NCBI GenBank assembly: GCA_007126415.1
Contig: SLBH01000158.1
Coordinates: 1 to 5,662 of the forward strand
DNA length: 5,662 nucleotides
Direction: 5' to 3'
Origin: Spirochaetales bacterium
Lineage (GTDB): Bacteria; Spirochaetota; Spirochaetia; DSM-27196; SLAA01
Every line of letters begins with the position of its first letter. Position 1 is the first letter of the stretch. Positions 1 through 5,662 of the stretch are shown piece after piece. The notes under the pieces are model-generated. The model was given only the letters and a program-made list of their open reading frames with translations, did no database searches and was not told the DNA's origin. Both the position numbers and the translations under genes were made by a program.

Positions 1-322
1 AGACGCGCCGATCCTCAAGGTCATCATCGAGACCGCGCTTCTGAGCGACGAGGAGAAACAGCTCGCTTGTCGTGCAGCGGTAGACGCCGGAGCCGATTTC
101 GTCAAAACCTCCACCGGATTCGCGAAGGGGGGCGCCACGGTCGAGGACGTTGCGCTGATGCGCCGTGAGGTGGGCGCTGATATCGGAGTGAAGGCCTCAG
201 GCGGCATTCGCAGTACCTCCGACGCGCTTGCGATGATAGAGGCCGGCGCCACGCGGCTCGGCACAAGCTCAGGGGTCGCGATTGTGTCTAATACCGCCGC
301 AGATGATCACGCTCGGTATTAG
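1..322 (+). CDS. deoC: Deoxyribose-phosphate aldolase, C-terminal part (5' end outside window)
   Basis: The enzyme cleaves 2-deoxy-D-ribose 5-phosphate reversibly into glyceraldehyde 3-phosphate and acetaldehyde in cytosolic deoxynucleoside catabolism. Reading from base 2, 106 residues are visible before a TAG stop at 320-322; the start lies left of the window. Class I aldolase hallmarks are present: DFVKTSTGF around fragment residues 32-40, whose Lys (bases 104-106) is the Schiff-base lysine, and GVKASGGIR around residues 62-70, with the second active-site lysine. The ILKVIIETALL strand at the left edge and the GATRLGTSSG phosphate-binding loop near the end also match the family. The family is usually 210-260 residues, so roughly half is visible. 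No deo neighbours are seen. The next gene has its own promoter, and no terminator is apparent after the stop. The family call is secure. Confidence 0.96.
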   Translation, partial: DAPILKVIIETALLSDEEKQLACRAAVDAGADFVKTSTGFAKGGATVEDVALMRREVGADIGVKASGGIRSTSDALAMIEAGATRLGTSSGVAIVSNTAADDHARY

Positions 323-374
323 ACCGCAGTTACAGAATGTAGCCACAAAACCCGTAGATAACTTGCCAACCTCA

Positions 375-383
375 TGCTATAGT
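375..383 (+). promoter_or_regulatory. Extended -10 promoter for the symporter gene
   Basis: TGCTATAGT fits the extended -10 pattern TGnTATAAT with one mismatch. A TTGCCA lies at 363-368, but only 9 bases away, too close to serve as the -35 box; the hexamer at the normal distance is poor. An extended -10 promoter does not need a good -35. Transcription would start near base 390, giving a leader of about 37 bases, too short for a riboswitch. This is a pattern call only. Confidence 0.5.
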
Positions 384-416
384 AGGACACACTTTTTTCA
401 AACTTCTTACTTTAAT

Positions 417-421
417 GGAGG
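417..421 (+). promoter_or_regulatory. Ribosome binding site of the symporter gene
   Basis: GGAGG sits 6 bases before the ATG at 428. This is a canonical Shine-Dalgarno at normal spacing and supports that start codon. Confidence 0.85.
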
Positions 422-427
422 CTGTCA

Positions 428-1768
428 ATGAACGGAGCTCGTGAAAAATGGACGTCCAAACTGGGGTTCATTTTGGCCGCGGCGGGTTCAGCCGTTGGTT
501 TAGGCAACATCTGGAGATTTTCGTATGTTACCGGAACTAACGGCGGAGCCGCGTTCGTTATTATCTACCTGATCGCGATCGCGCTGATCGGGTACCCGAT
601 GATGGTTACCGAGGTTGCGATTGGGCGTAAGTCCGAGAAAAACCCGGTCGGCGCATTCAAGGCGCTGGCGCCGAACACCCCATGGTGGCTCGTCGGTGCG
701 TTGGGAGTGTTCTCGGGATTCGTGATTCTGTCGTTCTACTCGGTTGTAGCGGGGTGGTCGGTAGCCTACATCTTCAAGGCAATCGCCGGGTTCACGCCCG
801 GTACCGATTTTGCCGATGTCTTCGTGGGGCACATCACCGGAACCGCCGTTCCAATCGCATGGCACGCGGTGTTCATGCTGATCACGCTCGGGATCATCGC
901 GGCAGGTGTCGTTAAGGGTATTCAACGCTGGGTTAAGATCCTGATGCCGGTGCTCGCGATCCTGCTCATTGTGCTGGTGTTCCGTGCATTGACATTGCCG
1001 GGTGCGGGCGAAGGTATTGCGTTCTACCTGGCGCCGCGTTTCGAGGAAGTCACCGCCGGTACATTCCTTGCTGCAATTGGGCAGGCGTTCTTCACGCTGA
1101 GCCTCGGTATGGGTGCCATGATCACCTACGGAAGCTACCTCAGCAAAGACGAGAACGTCGCCGATAACGGCGGATGGGTGGTAGGACTCGACACCGCAAT
1201 CGCGTTAATCGCGGGTCTTGCAATCTTCCCGGCAGTGTTTGCGCTCGGCTACGACCCTGCAGCCGGCCCGGGGCTGGTATTCATCACCCTGCCCGCTGTT
1301 TTCGCCGAGATGCCCGCCGGAAGCCTGTTCGGTTTTATCTTCTTCGTGCTGCTGTCGGTGGCCGCGCTTACCTCGGCAATCTCGCTGCTCGAGGTTGTTG
1401 TCGCCTGGCTGGTAGACGAAAAGCAATGGCCGCGCCGCAAGGCTTCGATCATTATCGGCATCATAATCTTCATCATCGGCATCCCCACCAGCCTCGGTAT
1501 GGGGCCCTGGAGCCACATCACGATCATCGGCATGGAGATCCTCGATTTCTACGACTTCGTCGCGAGTGAGCTCGCCTTGCCGATCGGCGGTGCCTTAACC
1601 GCGGTCTTCGCGGGCCACGTCTGGAAGGCGCGTACCGTGATCGACGAAACCAACAACCCTCCGGGCGTTATCAAGATCGGCAACTGGTACGGCGTGCTTG
1701 TGAAGTACGTTATCCCGCTTGCGGTCTTCGTGGTGCTCATCACCACCCTGATAGACTTCTTCGGCTAA
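428..1768 (+). CDS. Sodium-dependent transporter, neurotransmitter:sodium symporter (NSS/SNF) family
   Basis: This inner-membrane Na+-coupled solute symporter has the LeuT fold; the substrate is probably an amino acid but cannot be fixed from sequence. The 446-residue protein aligns with LeuT from residue 5 without a gap: Arg5 and Trp8 (the intracellular gate in LeuT), then TM1 with GSAVGLGN at 20-27 and Arg30. Asn27 corresponds to the LeuT Na1 ligand. Tyr104 in TM3 matches LeuT Tyr108. The unwound TM6 is represented by FFTLSLGMGA at 221-230, and the Na2 site by Thr315-Ser316 in TM8. TM7 carries Asp255, possibly standing in for the acidic residue that replaces chloride in bacterial members. 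TM10 has Asp373. The last hydrophobic segment (about 424-444) ends the protein, giving 11 helices as in MhsT and Tyt1; LeuT has 12. A good Shine-Dalgarno supports the ATG. The gene is flanked by its own promoter and terminator, so it looks monocistronic. Confidence 0.95.
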   Translation: MNGAREKWTSKLGFILAAAGSAVGLGNIWRFSYVTGTNGGAAFVIIYLIAIALIGYPMMVTEVAIGRKSEKNPVGAFKALAPNTPWWLVGALGVFSGFVILSFYSVVAGWSVAYIFKAIAGFTPGTDFADVFVGHITGTAVPIAWHAVFMLITLGIIAAGVVKGIQRWVKILMPVLAILLIVLVFRALTLPGAGEGIAFYLAPRFEEVTAGTFLAAIGQAFFTLSLGMGAMITYGSYLSKDENVADNGGWVVGLDTAIALIAGLAIFPAVFALGYDPAAGPGLVFITLPAVFAEMPAGSLFGFIFFVLLSVAALTSAISLLEVVVAWLVDEKQWPRRKASIIIGIIIFIIGIPTSLGMGPWSHITIIGMEILDFYDFVASELALPIGGALTAVFAGHVWKARTVIDETNNPPGVIKIGNWYGVLVKYVIPLAVFVVLITTLIDFFG

Positions 1769-1828
1769 GTACGCAAAATCGGTGGGCCCCGCCCCGCGGC
1801 GGTTCGGCTAATCGAATCGAAGACAACA

Positions 1829-1865
1829 AGCCCCACACTCGGCAGCACGAGCGTGGGGCTTTTTT
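1829..1865 (+). terminator. Intrinsic terminator of the symporter gene, possibly bidirectional
   Basis: The left arm at 1829-1841 (AGCCCCACACTCG) pairs with the right arm at 1848-1860. There is a single A-C mismatch, giving 8 + 4 paired bases around a 6-base loop, and a run of six T follows at 1860-1865. It lies 60 bases after the symporter stop. Read on the minus strand, the same stem is followed by a looser T-rich tract (TTGTTGTCTT), so it might also stop transcripts arriving from the convergent deacylase gene. The + direction is clear; the minus direction is inference. Confidence 0.92.
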
Positions 1866-2054
1866 GTACCGCAGGCGGATACCCCCCCCTTCTCTATGGA
1901 GGCGAGTGACTCGGGCATACGCTGCCGGGCTACGCCGGTGGGCCGGTGGGCCCGGGGCCCTGCGGCCCGAGGAGCAAACTACGGCCACGCTCGTGCAGAT
2001 CAGAGAGACAAGTCGCAGTCTGCGTAACCCTCGTGGAGCGCGCCGCAAGGCTCG
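1866..2054. other. Non-coding GC-rich intergenic stretch with palindromes
   Basis: No gene is supported here; open frames crossing it resemble no family I know. It holds a run of eight C at 1882-1889 and an odd palindrome CGAGT-G-ACTCG at 1903-1913. A strong hairpin spans 1940-1968: GGGCCG pairs with CGGCCC, then a 2-base internal mismatch, then GGGCC pairs with GGCCC around a CGG loop. A second odd palindrome, CGCAG-T-CTGCG, lies at 2014-2024. The large hairpin has no T tract on either side, so it is not a classical intrinsic terminator. It could shape the 3' end of the minus-strand mRNA. Confidence 0.45.
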
Positions 2055-2507
2055 TTATACCACGTCCGCCGGGATACCGCCGGTGGCCGAGCAGAGGTGT
2101 TCGTAGCTCATCGGCACACCGGACGCGTCGGTGCCGGCGGCCGGGTACACGACGTCGTACTCGGCGAGTCCTCCGTCGAGATAGATCGGAATGCCGGTGA
2201 CTCCAAACGGGCACACTCCGCCGGGGCGAAAGCCGATAATGCGCTCGGTCTCCTCGGTCGAGGTCATCGAGCACTTGCTACCCACAAGCGCCTTGAGTTT
2301 GGGAGACGAGACGCGCCGGTCGCCGCGAACCACCACCATGACGTACTCGCCGGACTTTGTTCGAAACAGCAAAGACTTCGCGATCTGCGCAACCGCGACG
2401 CCGATTCGAGCCGCGGCGGCCTCCGCGGTCGGCGTGCTGCCGGGCTCGAACTCGAGAGCCTGAAGCCCCTCGCTACGCAAGATCTGTTGAATGTGATCGG
2501 GAATCAT
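2055..2507 (-). CDS. YbaK/EbsC-family aminoacyl-tRNA deacylase, ProX-like
   Basis: Proteins of this family hydrolyse mischarged aminoacyl-tRNA in trans; YbaK acts on Cys-tRNA(Pro) and ProX on Ala-tRNA(Pro). The 150 residues cover the complete single domain, the usual family length. Visible motifs are STPTAEAAAA (24-33), the IAKSLLF strand with Lys44 at the place of the YbaK catalytic lysine, RVSSPKLKALVG (65-76) and the glycine-rich signature GGVCPFG (96-102). The C-terminal part (EYDVVYPAAGTDAS and MSYEHLCSATGG) is closer to ProX than to E. coli YbaK as I remember them, so alanine specificity is my guess. GAGGTGA at 2512-2518, 4 bases before the ATG, is a 7-base match to the anti-Shine-Dalgarno. 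The start is 14 bases after the stop of the broken gnd gene, so it is probably the last gene of the minus cluster. Stop is TAA. Confidence 0.9.
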   Translation of the reverse strand: MIPDHIQQILRSEGLQALEFEPGSTPTAEAAAARIGVAVAQIAKSLLFRTKSGEYVMVVVRGDRRVSSPKLKALVGSKCSMTSTEETERIIGFRPGGVCPFGVTGIPIYLDGGLAEYDVVYPAAGTDASGVPMSYEHLCSATGGIPADVV

Positions 2508-2521
2508 GTGGTCACCTCACA

Positions 2522-3160
2522 CTACGCTTGGTGTTTCGAGTCCGTACGTTTCACCGCGTGACCGCCGAACTGTTGCCGCATCGCGGCGAGAAGCTTATCG
2601 GCGAACTGCGTTTCGTCGCGCGAGCGGAAGCGAAGCTGGAGCGCCATGCTGATGATCGGGATCGCAACATTGAGGTCAATCGCCTCCACCACCGTCCACC
2701 GGCCTTCTCCGGAGTCGGTAACGTACGGCGCGATGCCGTCGAGCTGCGGATTCTCATCGAGCGCCCGCGCGGTAAGGTCGAGAAGCCAAGAGCGTACAAC
2801 GCTCCCGTGGCGCCAGATCTCGGCAATCTGGGGCAGATCAAGATCAAACTCTCGCTTGTTGCCGAGCAGATCAAATCCCTCGGCATACGCCTGCATCATG
2901 CCGTACTCGATCCCGTTGTGCACCATCTTCACGAAATGCCCACTCCCGGGAGGGCCTACTCTGCCTCACCCCTTGTCGGGCGGCGGCGAGAGCGCTCCGG
3001 CGAGCTCTGCAAGCGACCGAACACCGCCGGCACCCTCACTCTCCATCGCGCTCACCGCTTCATCGCGCAGATCATACACCACAACCTCGTGCCCGCCTTG
3101 CATCGCGCGTCGCGCCATGTTCGCACCCATCTTACCCAATCCAACAAACGCAAGCTTCAT
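2522..3160 (-). pseudogene. gnd: 6-phosphogluconate dehydrogenase (decarboxylating), broken by internal deletion and an in-frame TGA
   Basis: The intact enzyme oxidatively decarboxylates 6-phosphogluconate to ribulose 5-phosphate in the pentose phosphate pathway. The 64-codon N-terminal piece (2969-3160) has the Rossmann motif GLGKMGANMARR (residues 8-19). Asp30 ends the second strand, which in related enzymes favours NAD over NADP. A TGA follows at 2966-2968. The same frame then continues to a TAG at 2522-2524 and carries the catalytic KMVHNGIEYG, with Lys, His, Asn and Glu all kept, and the C-terminal DSGEGRWT and FADKLLAAMRQQFGGHAVK blocks. Only about 211 codons remain, against about 300-330 in the short YqeC-type family. 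The missing part holds the second half of the Rossmann fold and the substrate-binding GGN and SGG motifs. AAGGAG at 3171-3176 is an intact ribosome site. The good conservation of both halves suggests recent decay, or a sequencing/assembly error. A C-terminal fragment could start at GTG 2932 but would lack the cofactor domain. Confidence 0.9.
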
Positions 3161-3211
3161 AGTTCACCCTCTCCTTGGTGTCTCGCAAGCTGCCGGCGGC
3201 CGGGTCCGTCG

Positions 3212-4078
3212 TCACCGCCCGTTCGCGAGCTTCTCGCAAAGCGCCGTAATCGTTAACGGCGCCGAGCCTTCGTAGTGGTTGTTGACGTTCACGTATACCT
3301 CCGCACCTCGGCGCAACATATCGTTTATCATCGCCGCGATTCCGCCCAACTCATCGTCGTGCGGGTGCAGTCTACGATCCCAGCGCTTCCCGGTCTCGGC
3401 TTCGATACCCGCTCGATCGTAACCCAATAGCCGAATTACGGCCAAGCCCGGCGTCGAGTCGCAGCCGGCGGCATAAAGCTCGCGAATATCCGGCAGATAG
3501 TAGCCTTGCGCGAACACCGGATACAGCTCCAGCTCCGAAAGAAACCGATAGTATTCACTGGTGAAGTATTGAGGATTGCGAGACTCGATCGCGACCGATA
3601 CGGGACGCGCAGCCTCGTCAAAGAAGGCTCCAAGCCGGTCGAGAAACGAGGAAAGACCGCTCATTTTGCGGCGATTGAGGTACTCGAACTGAAACAGGAG
3701 AACTCCGGTGTAGGGAAGCAAAGGCTCGATCCGACGCAGAAAGGCTTCAAAGAGCGGCACCGAGAGGAAATCCGGGTTTTCTATCAGCTCGCCTGCGGTC
3801 TCGCGGGCGTAGTAATGCGTTAACGTGATACTATTTGGGACCTTGAGCGTGAAGCGAAAATCCGGTGGAACCGACGCGAGGTACTCATGCACCGTATCGG
3901 CACGAGGCAGAACCGGCGCATGCGGGTGGAACAACGACCAGAACCACTGATCTATCTCAACGGTGTCGTACTGCGCGGCGTACTCGCTCAGGAAGTTGGT
4001 GTTTCGAGCTTTGGAGTACACCAATCCCTGCCACGACGGGAATTTCCAACTACAAGTGCCGATTCGAAAACCGCTCAT
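3212..4078 (-). CDS. DUF72 (YecE-like) TIM-barrel protein of unknown function
   Basis: The DUF72 family is predicted to form a TIM barrel; its biochemical role is not established. The 288 residues match its full length. The family signature GTCSWKFPSWQGLVY is at residues 7-21. The next strand, normally of the EVNSTFY type, reads EIDQWFWSLF (41-50) and marks a Trp-rich subfamily. Further matches are DFRFTLKVPNSITLTHYY (73-90), LLFQFEYLN (126-134), VAIESRNPQYF (162-172) and the terminal VNNHYEGSAPLTI (265-277). The ATG overlaps the stop of the upstream small gene by one base (TGATG), so translation is probably coupled. GGTGAGG just before the ATG may also serve as a ribosome site. The broken gnd gene begins 51 bases downstream with its own Shine-Dalgarno. 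The family is secure; the function is unknown. Confidence 0.92.
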   Translation of the reverse strand: MSGFRIGTCSWKFPSWQGLVYSKARNTNFLSEYAAQYDTVEIDQWFWSLFHPHAPVLPRADTVHEYLASVPPDFRFTLKVPNSITLTHYYARETAGELIENPDFLSVPLFEAFLRRIEPLLPYTGVLLFQFEYLNRRKMSGLSSFLDRLGAFFDEAARPVSVAIESRNPQYFTSEYYRFLSELELYPVFAQGYYLPDIRELYAAGCDSTPGLAVIRLLGYDRAGIEAETGKRWDRRLHPHDDELGGIAAMINDMLRRGAEVYVNVNNHYEGSAPLTITALCEKLANGR

Positions 4079-4302
4079 CAGCCCTCACCGCGCTCCGGTG
4101 TATCCTCACCGGGCTCGCGCGACCCTTCCAAACCTGAGCCTGCACCGGGTCGCGATCGTTTGCGGGCCGGCGCCCCGGCACGATTGTCCTCGGAAAACGT
4201 GAACCGCCCGTACAGCACGCACCCCGGCACGCCGGGTTTGCAGTCGGCGTCGAGCCGACGGCAGTACCCTTCCGCAGTATTGTATTTGCAGCCGAAACTC
4301 AT
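4078..4302 (-). CDS. Small four-cysteine protein with disordered tail, unknown function
   Basis: This is a 74-residue protein. Residues 1-36 form a compact block with Cys5, Cys14, Cys21 and Cys28 spaced C-X8-C-X6-C-X6-C, followed by GCVLYGRFTF (27-36). Such spacing could bind zinc or an iron-sulfur cluster; that is inference. I recall short hypothetical proteins with the pattern CKY...C+R...C.PG..GCVL.G+F but know no function for them. Residues 37-74 are rich in Gly, Arg, Glu, Pro and Ser and look disordered. Support for a real gene comes from the patterned cysteines and the TGATG overlap of its stop with the DUF72 start. No Shine-Dalgarno precedes the ATG; a promoter lies so close that the mRNA may be leaderless. 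It is the first gene of the minus-strand cluster. Confidence 0.72.
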   Translation of the reverse strand: MSFGCKYNTAEGYCRRLDADCKPGVPGCVLYGRFTFSEDNRAGAPARKRSRPGAGSGLEGSREPGEDTPERGEG

Positions 4303-4310
4303 TGAGGGGT

Positions 4311-4340
4311 AGTGTAGCGGTATCGGCGAATCTCGCGCAA
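4311..4340 (-). promoter_or_regulatory. Candidate promoter of the minus-strand cluster
   Basis: On the minus strand, TTGCGC (4335-4340) and TACACT (4311-4316) are separated by 18 bases. The -10 box ends 8 bases before the ATG at 4302, so transcription would start at or within two bases of the start codon. That agrees with the lack of a Shine-Dalgarno. The -35 match is weak (3 of 6) and the -10 moderate (4 of 6). Confidence 0.35.
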
Positions 4341-4410
4341 GCGATTGATCCGACAGAGATCCGACCCAGTGGACAGTGCGAACTTTCCGTGAACCCGTGA
4401 AACTCCCCGA

Positions 4411-4440
4411 TTGTCGAGCGCGGCTTACTTCGGTTAGTAT
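4411..4440 (+). promoter_or_regulatory. Candidate promoter of the DUF1820 gene
   Basis: TTGTCG (4411-4416) and TAGTAT (4435-4440) are 18 bases apart. The GTG start at 4447 is 7 bases after the -10 box, where transcription itself would begin. An overlapping TATAAG at 4438-4443 is an alternative -10, though it sits further from the -35. Each hexamer matches consensus at 4 of 6 positions. Confidence 0.38.
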
Positions 4441-4446
4441 AAGGGC

Positions 4447-4752
4447 GTGTCACTATACCGGCTTCACTTCAAATGGAAAAACAAAGACGTCTCGATCAAG
4501 GCGCGCAGTCTAGACATGACGCACCCGTACTTCGTCTCGATGAAAGGTCTGGTGTTCTCGGAAGGCCAACGAATCATCATCGACCCGAGCGAGGAGGAGC
4601 TTCGGCACGCGTTCGGCGACGCCGAGCAGATCATGATCCCGTTTCAGTCGGTCACCTTGATCGAAGAGTTGTCCGAGGCGGCCCTCCAGCGTAAGTCCGG
4701 CGGCGATAAGATCAAGCCGTTCGTGAAACCGGGCGACACCCCAACCGATTAG
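4447..4752 (+). CDS. DUF1820 family protein
   Basis: This is a small cytosolic protein of 101 residues with no signal peptide or membrane segment. The pattern matches DUF1820: LYRLHFKWKNKDVSIKAR at the N-terminus, the central GLVFSEGQRIIIDPSEEELRHAF (about 34-56), and IMIPFQSVTLIEEL near 61-74. The charged tail after residue 80 looks disordered. The family has no established function. The GTG start puts the conserved first strand right at the N-terminus, as in relatives. An AAGGG lies only one base upstream, too close to act as a ribosome site, so translation may be leaderless. It is divergent from the Cys4/DUF72 cluster and convergent with apbE, with only 28 bases between the stops and no hairpin terminator visible there. 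It appears monocistronic. Confidence 0.85.
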   Translation: MSLYRLHFKWKNKDVSIKARSLDMTHPYFVSMKGLVFSEGQRIIIDPSEEELRHAFGDAEQIMIPFQSVTLIEELSEAALQRKSGGDKIKPFVKPGDTPTD

Positions 4753-4780
4753 CCGCCCGCCTGATCTCAACACAGTTTCT

Positions 4781-5662
4781 TCAGTTAGCGTTCCCGACCA
4801 ATCGATACCGGCCGTCGCCACGTAGCTCAAAGGTGTCTTCCAGGCCCGCAGTGATATAGACCTCATCGTCGCTTGTGACCAAGATCGCTTCAACACCGTT
4901 GAGCTGCTCGAGGTACTCAAGTCCGCGTTCCAGCCCCAACACAAACACCGCGGTGGAGTGGATGTCGGCCTTCATGGTGTCGTCGGTCTCGACCGTGACG
5001 CTCCGCAGGCCCGATACCGCGGGCTTGCCGGTCTGGGGGTCGATAATGTGGTGAAACACTTCCCCGTTGAGCTCAAGAAATCGCTCGTAATCGCCCGATG
5101 TTACAACCGAAGGCCGGTCGAGACCCAGCACCCCGACGAACGCTCCGCGTGAGGTGTCCGACGGATCCTGGATTCCGATTCTCCAGCGTTCCCCGTCGGG
5201 GCGTCGGCTCCCGACCGCTCTGATATCGCCGCCGAAATCAATTAGCCCGTGCTCAACGCCCTGCTCCTCCAGCACACGCGCGGCCTCGTCGGCCGCGTAT
5301 CCTTTCGCGATACCGCCGAGATCGAGCACCATGCCCTCGCGGCGCAGAAACACCGTTCGCGCATCGCGGTCGAGCTCAACGTCGCGATAATCGGTGAGCT
5401 CGAGCAGCTCGAGCAGCTCCTCGTCGGGCGGGCGCCGTGGGTTATCGCCGGCGATGCCCCAGGCTTGAATGATCGGCCCAAGCGCGATATTGAAGGTGCC
5501 GTGGCTGAGCTCGGCGTACTCGAGCGCGGCCTCGATCACCGTGAAGGTCTCACCCGAAACCTCGACCGGCTCGCGTCCGGCGGCGCGATTGATTTCGTTG
5601 AGCTCGCTGTCGTCATACTGCAGCGACATCTTGTCTTGTATCTCGCGTACGCGGCCGAACGC
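4781..5662 (-). CDS. apbE: FAD:protein FMN transferase (ApbE family), N-terminus outside window
   Basis: ApbE enzymes move FMN from FAD onto Thr or Ser of target proteins such as NqrB/NqrC and RnfG/RnfD, outside the cytoplasmic membrane in characterised cases. The frame is open to the right edge: 11 codons precede the Met at 5629, and they match the family helix before the DSELNEINRAAG motif, so that Met is internal. Counting from it: GTFNIALGPIIQAWG (44-58), LDLGGIAKGYAAD (102-114), LIDFGGDIRAVG (129-140), VTSGDYERF (176-184), HHIIDPQTGKPA (193-204) and ADIHSTAVFVLG (221-232), which holds metal-ligand Asp/Thr candidates. All the core ApbE blocks are present and intact. Any signal peptide or lipobox lies off the window, so localisation cannot be read. 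No flavinylation target is visible nearby. The stop is TGA at 4781-4783. Confidence 0.95.
   Translation of the reverse strand, partial: AFGRVREIQDKMSLQYDDSELNEINRAAGREPVEVSGETFTVIEAALEYAELSHGTFNIALGPIIQAWGIAGDNPRRPPDEELLELLELTDYRDVELDRDARTVFLRREGMVLDLGGIAKGYAADEAARVLEEQGVEHGLIDFGGDIRAVGSRRPDGERWRIGIQDPSDTSRGAFVGVLGLDRPSVVTSGDYERFLELNGEVFHHIIDPQTGKPAVSGLRSVTVETDDTMKADIHSTAVFVLGLERGLEYLEQLNGVEAILVTSDDEVYITAGLEDTFELRGDGRYRLVGNAN
5399..5419. repeat. Short tandem repeat inside apbE
   Basis: CTCGAGCAG is repeated 2.3 times and encodes a Leu/Glu-rich stretch (ELLELLEL, about residues 71-78). The 9-base unit keeps the reading frame, so slippage would change length by three residues without a frameshift. 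It is probably only a by-product of helix composition. Confidence 0.5.

Noticed and set aside
363..368. TTGCCA as -35 box of the symporter promoter
   Set aside because: Only 9 bases separate it from the -10 box; the extended -10 explains the promoter better.
393..398. T6 run after deoC as an intrinsic terminator
   Set aside because: Only a weak imperfect stem precedes it, overlapping the symporter -10 box, so a promoter reading is more likely.
1801..1820. GGTTCGGCTAATCGAATC as a tRNA T-arm
   Set aside because: The spacing does not fit a 7-base T-loop, and no acceptor or anticodon arms can be found around it.
2966..2968. TGA as Trp or selenocysteine recoding in gnd
   Set aside because: Trp is coded by TGG elsewhere, and TGA ends apbE and the Cys4 gene at sensible places. 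The enzyme has no known selenocysteine there, and the missing middle already implies decay.
2357..3256. Long + strand open frame (299 codons) across the deacylase and gnd region
   Set aside because: It is antisense to two genes with clear family motifs on the minus strand. Its translation is Arg/His-rich low-information sequence with no recognisable domain, as expected for a shadow frame in GC-rich DNA.
4106..4453. Minus-strand 115-codon frame overlapping the Cys4 gene
   Set aside because: It runs across the divergent promoter region, is Arg-rich without motifs, and lacks the stop/start coupling that supports the other frame.

Overview
This is a GC-rich, densely coded bacterial window of ordinary chromosomal housekeeping genes. 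There is no mobile element, CRISPR array or RNA gene that I can support. The standard genetic code fits: Trp is TGG throughout, and TGA is a natural terminal stop for two genes. A member of the Spirochaetota is a reasonable guess. It rests on the DUF1820 protein (a family known mainly from spirochaetes and gammaproteobacteria), a Trp-rich DUF72 subfamily and a small Cys4 protein of a type I associate with spirochaetes. This is an inference from remembered family distributions.

Layout from left to right. (1) Bases 1-322 hold the C-terminal 107 codons of deoxyribose-phosphate aldolase (deoC), + strand. (2) An extended -10 promoter and a clear Shine-Dalgarno lead into an 11-helix, LeuT-like sodium:solute symporter (428-1768, +), closed by a strong intrinsic terminator at 1829-1865. 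(3) A 190-base non-coding, GC-rich stretch with several palindromes separates it from a convergent minus-strand cluster. (4) That cluster reads leftwards from about 4302: a small Cys4 protein, a DUF72 protein joined to it by a TGATG stop/start overlap, a broken 6-phosphogluconate dehydrogenase, and a YbaK/ProX-type aminoacyl-tRNA deacylase. (5) Bases 4303-4446 are a divergent promoter region feeding the minus cluster and a + strand DUF1820 gene (4447-4752). (6) At the right edge is a convergent minus-strand apbE (FAD:protein FMN transferase), whose N-terminus lies outside the window.

The most notable item is the 6-phosphogluconate dehydrogenase (2522-3160). Its N-terminal dinucleotide-binding half and its catalytic C-terminal half are both well conserved and in the same frame. 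The middle (roughly 85-120 residues) is missing, and a TGA interrupts the join, probably at a former Trp codon. Next in interest are the coupled Cys4/DUF72 gene pair and the divergent promoters, whose -10 boxes lie so close to both start codons that both mRNAs may be leaderless. The genes do not form one pathway. deoC and gnd touch pentose-phosphate metabolism, the deacylase is translational proofreading, ApbE flavinylates redox proteins, and the DUF proteins are uncharacterised. I see no convincing novel multi-gene system.
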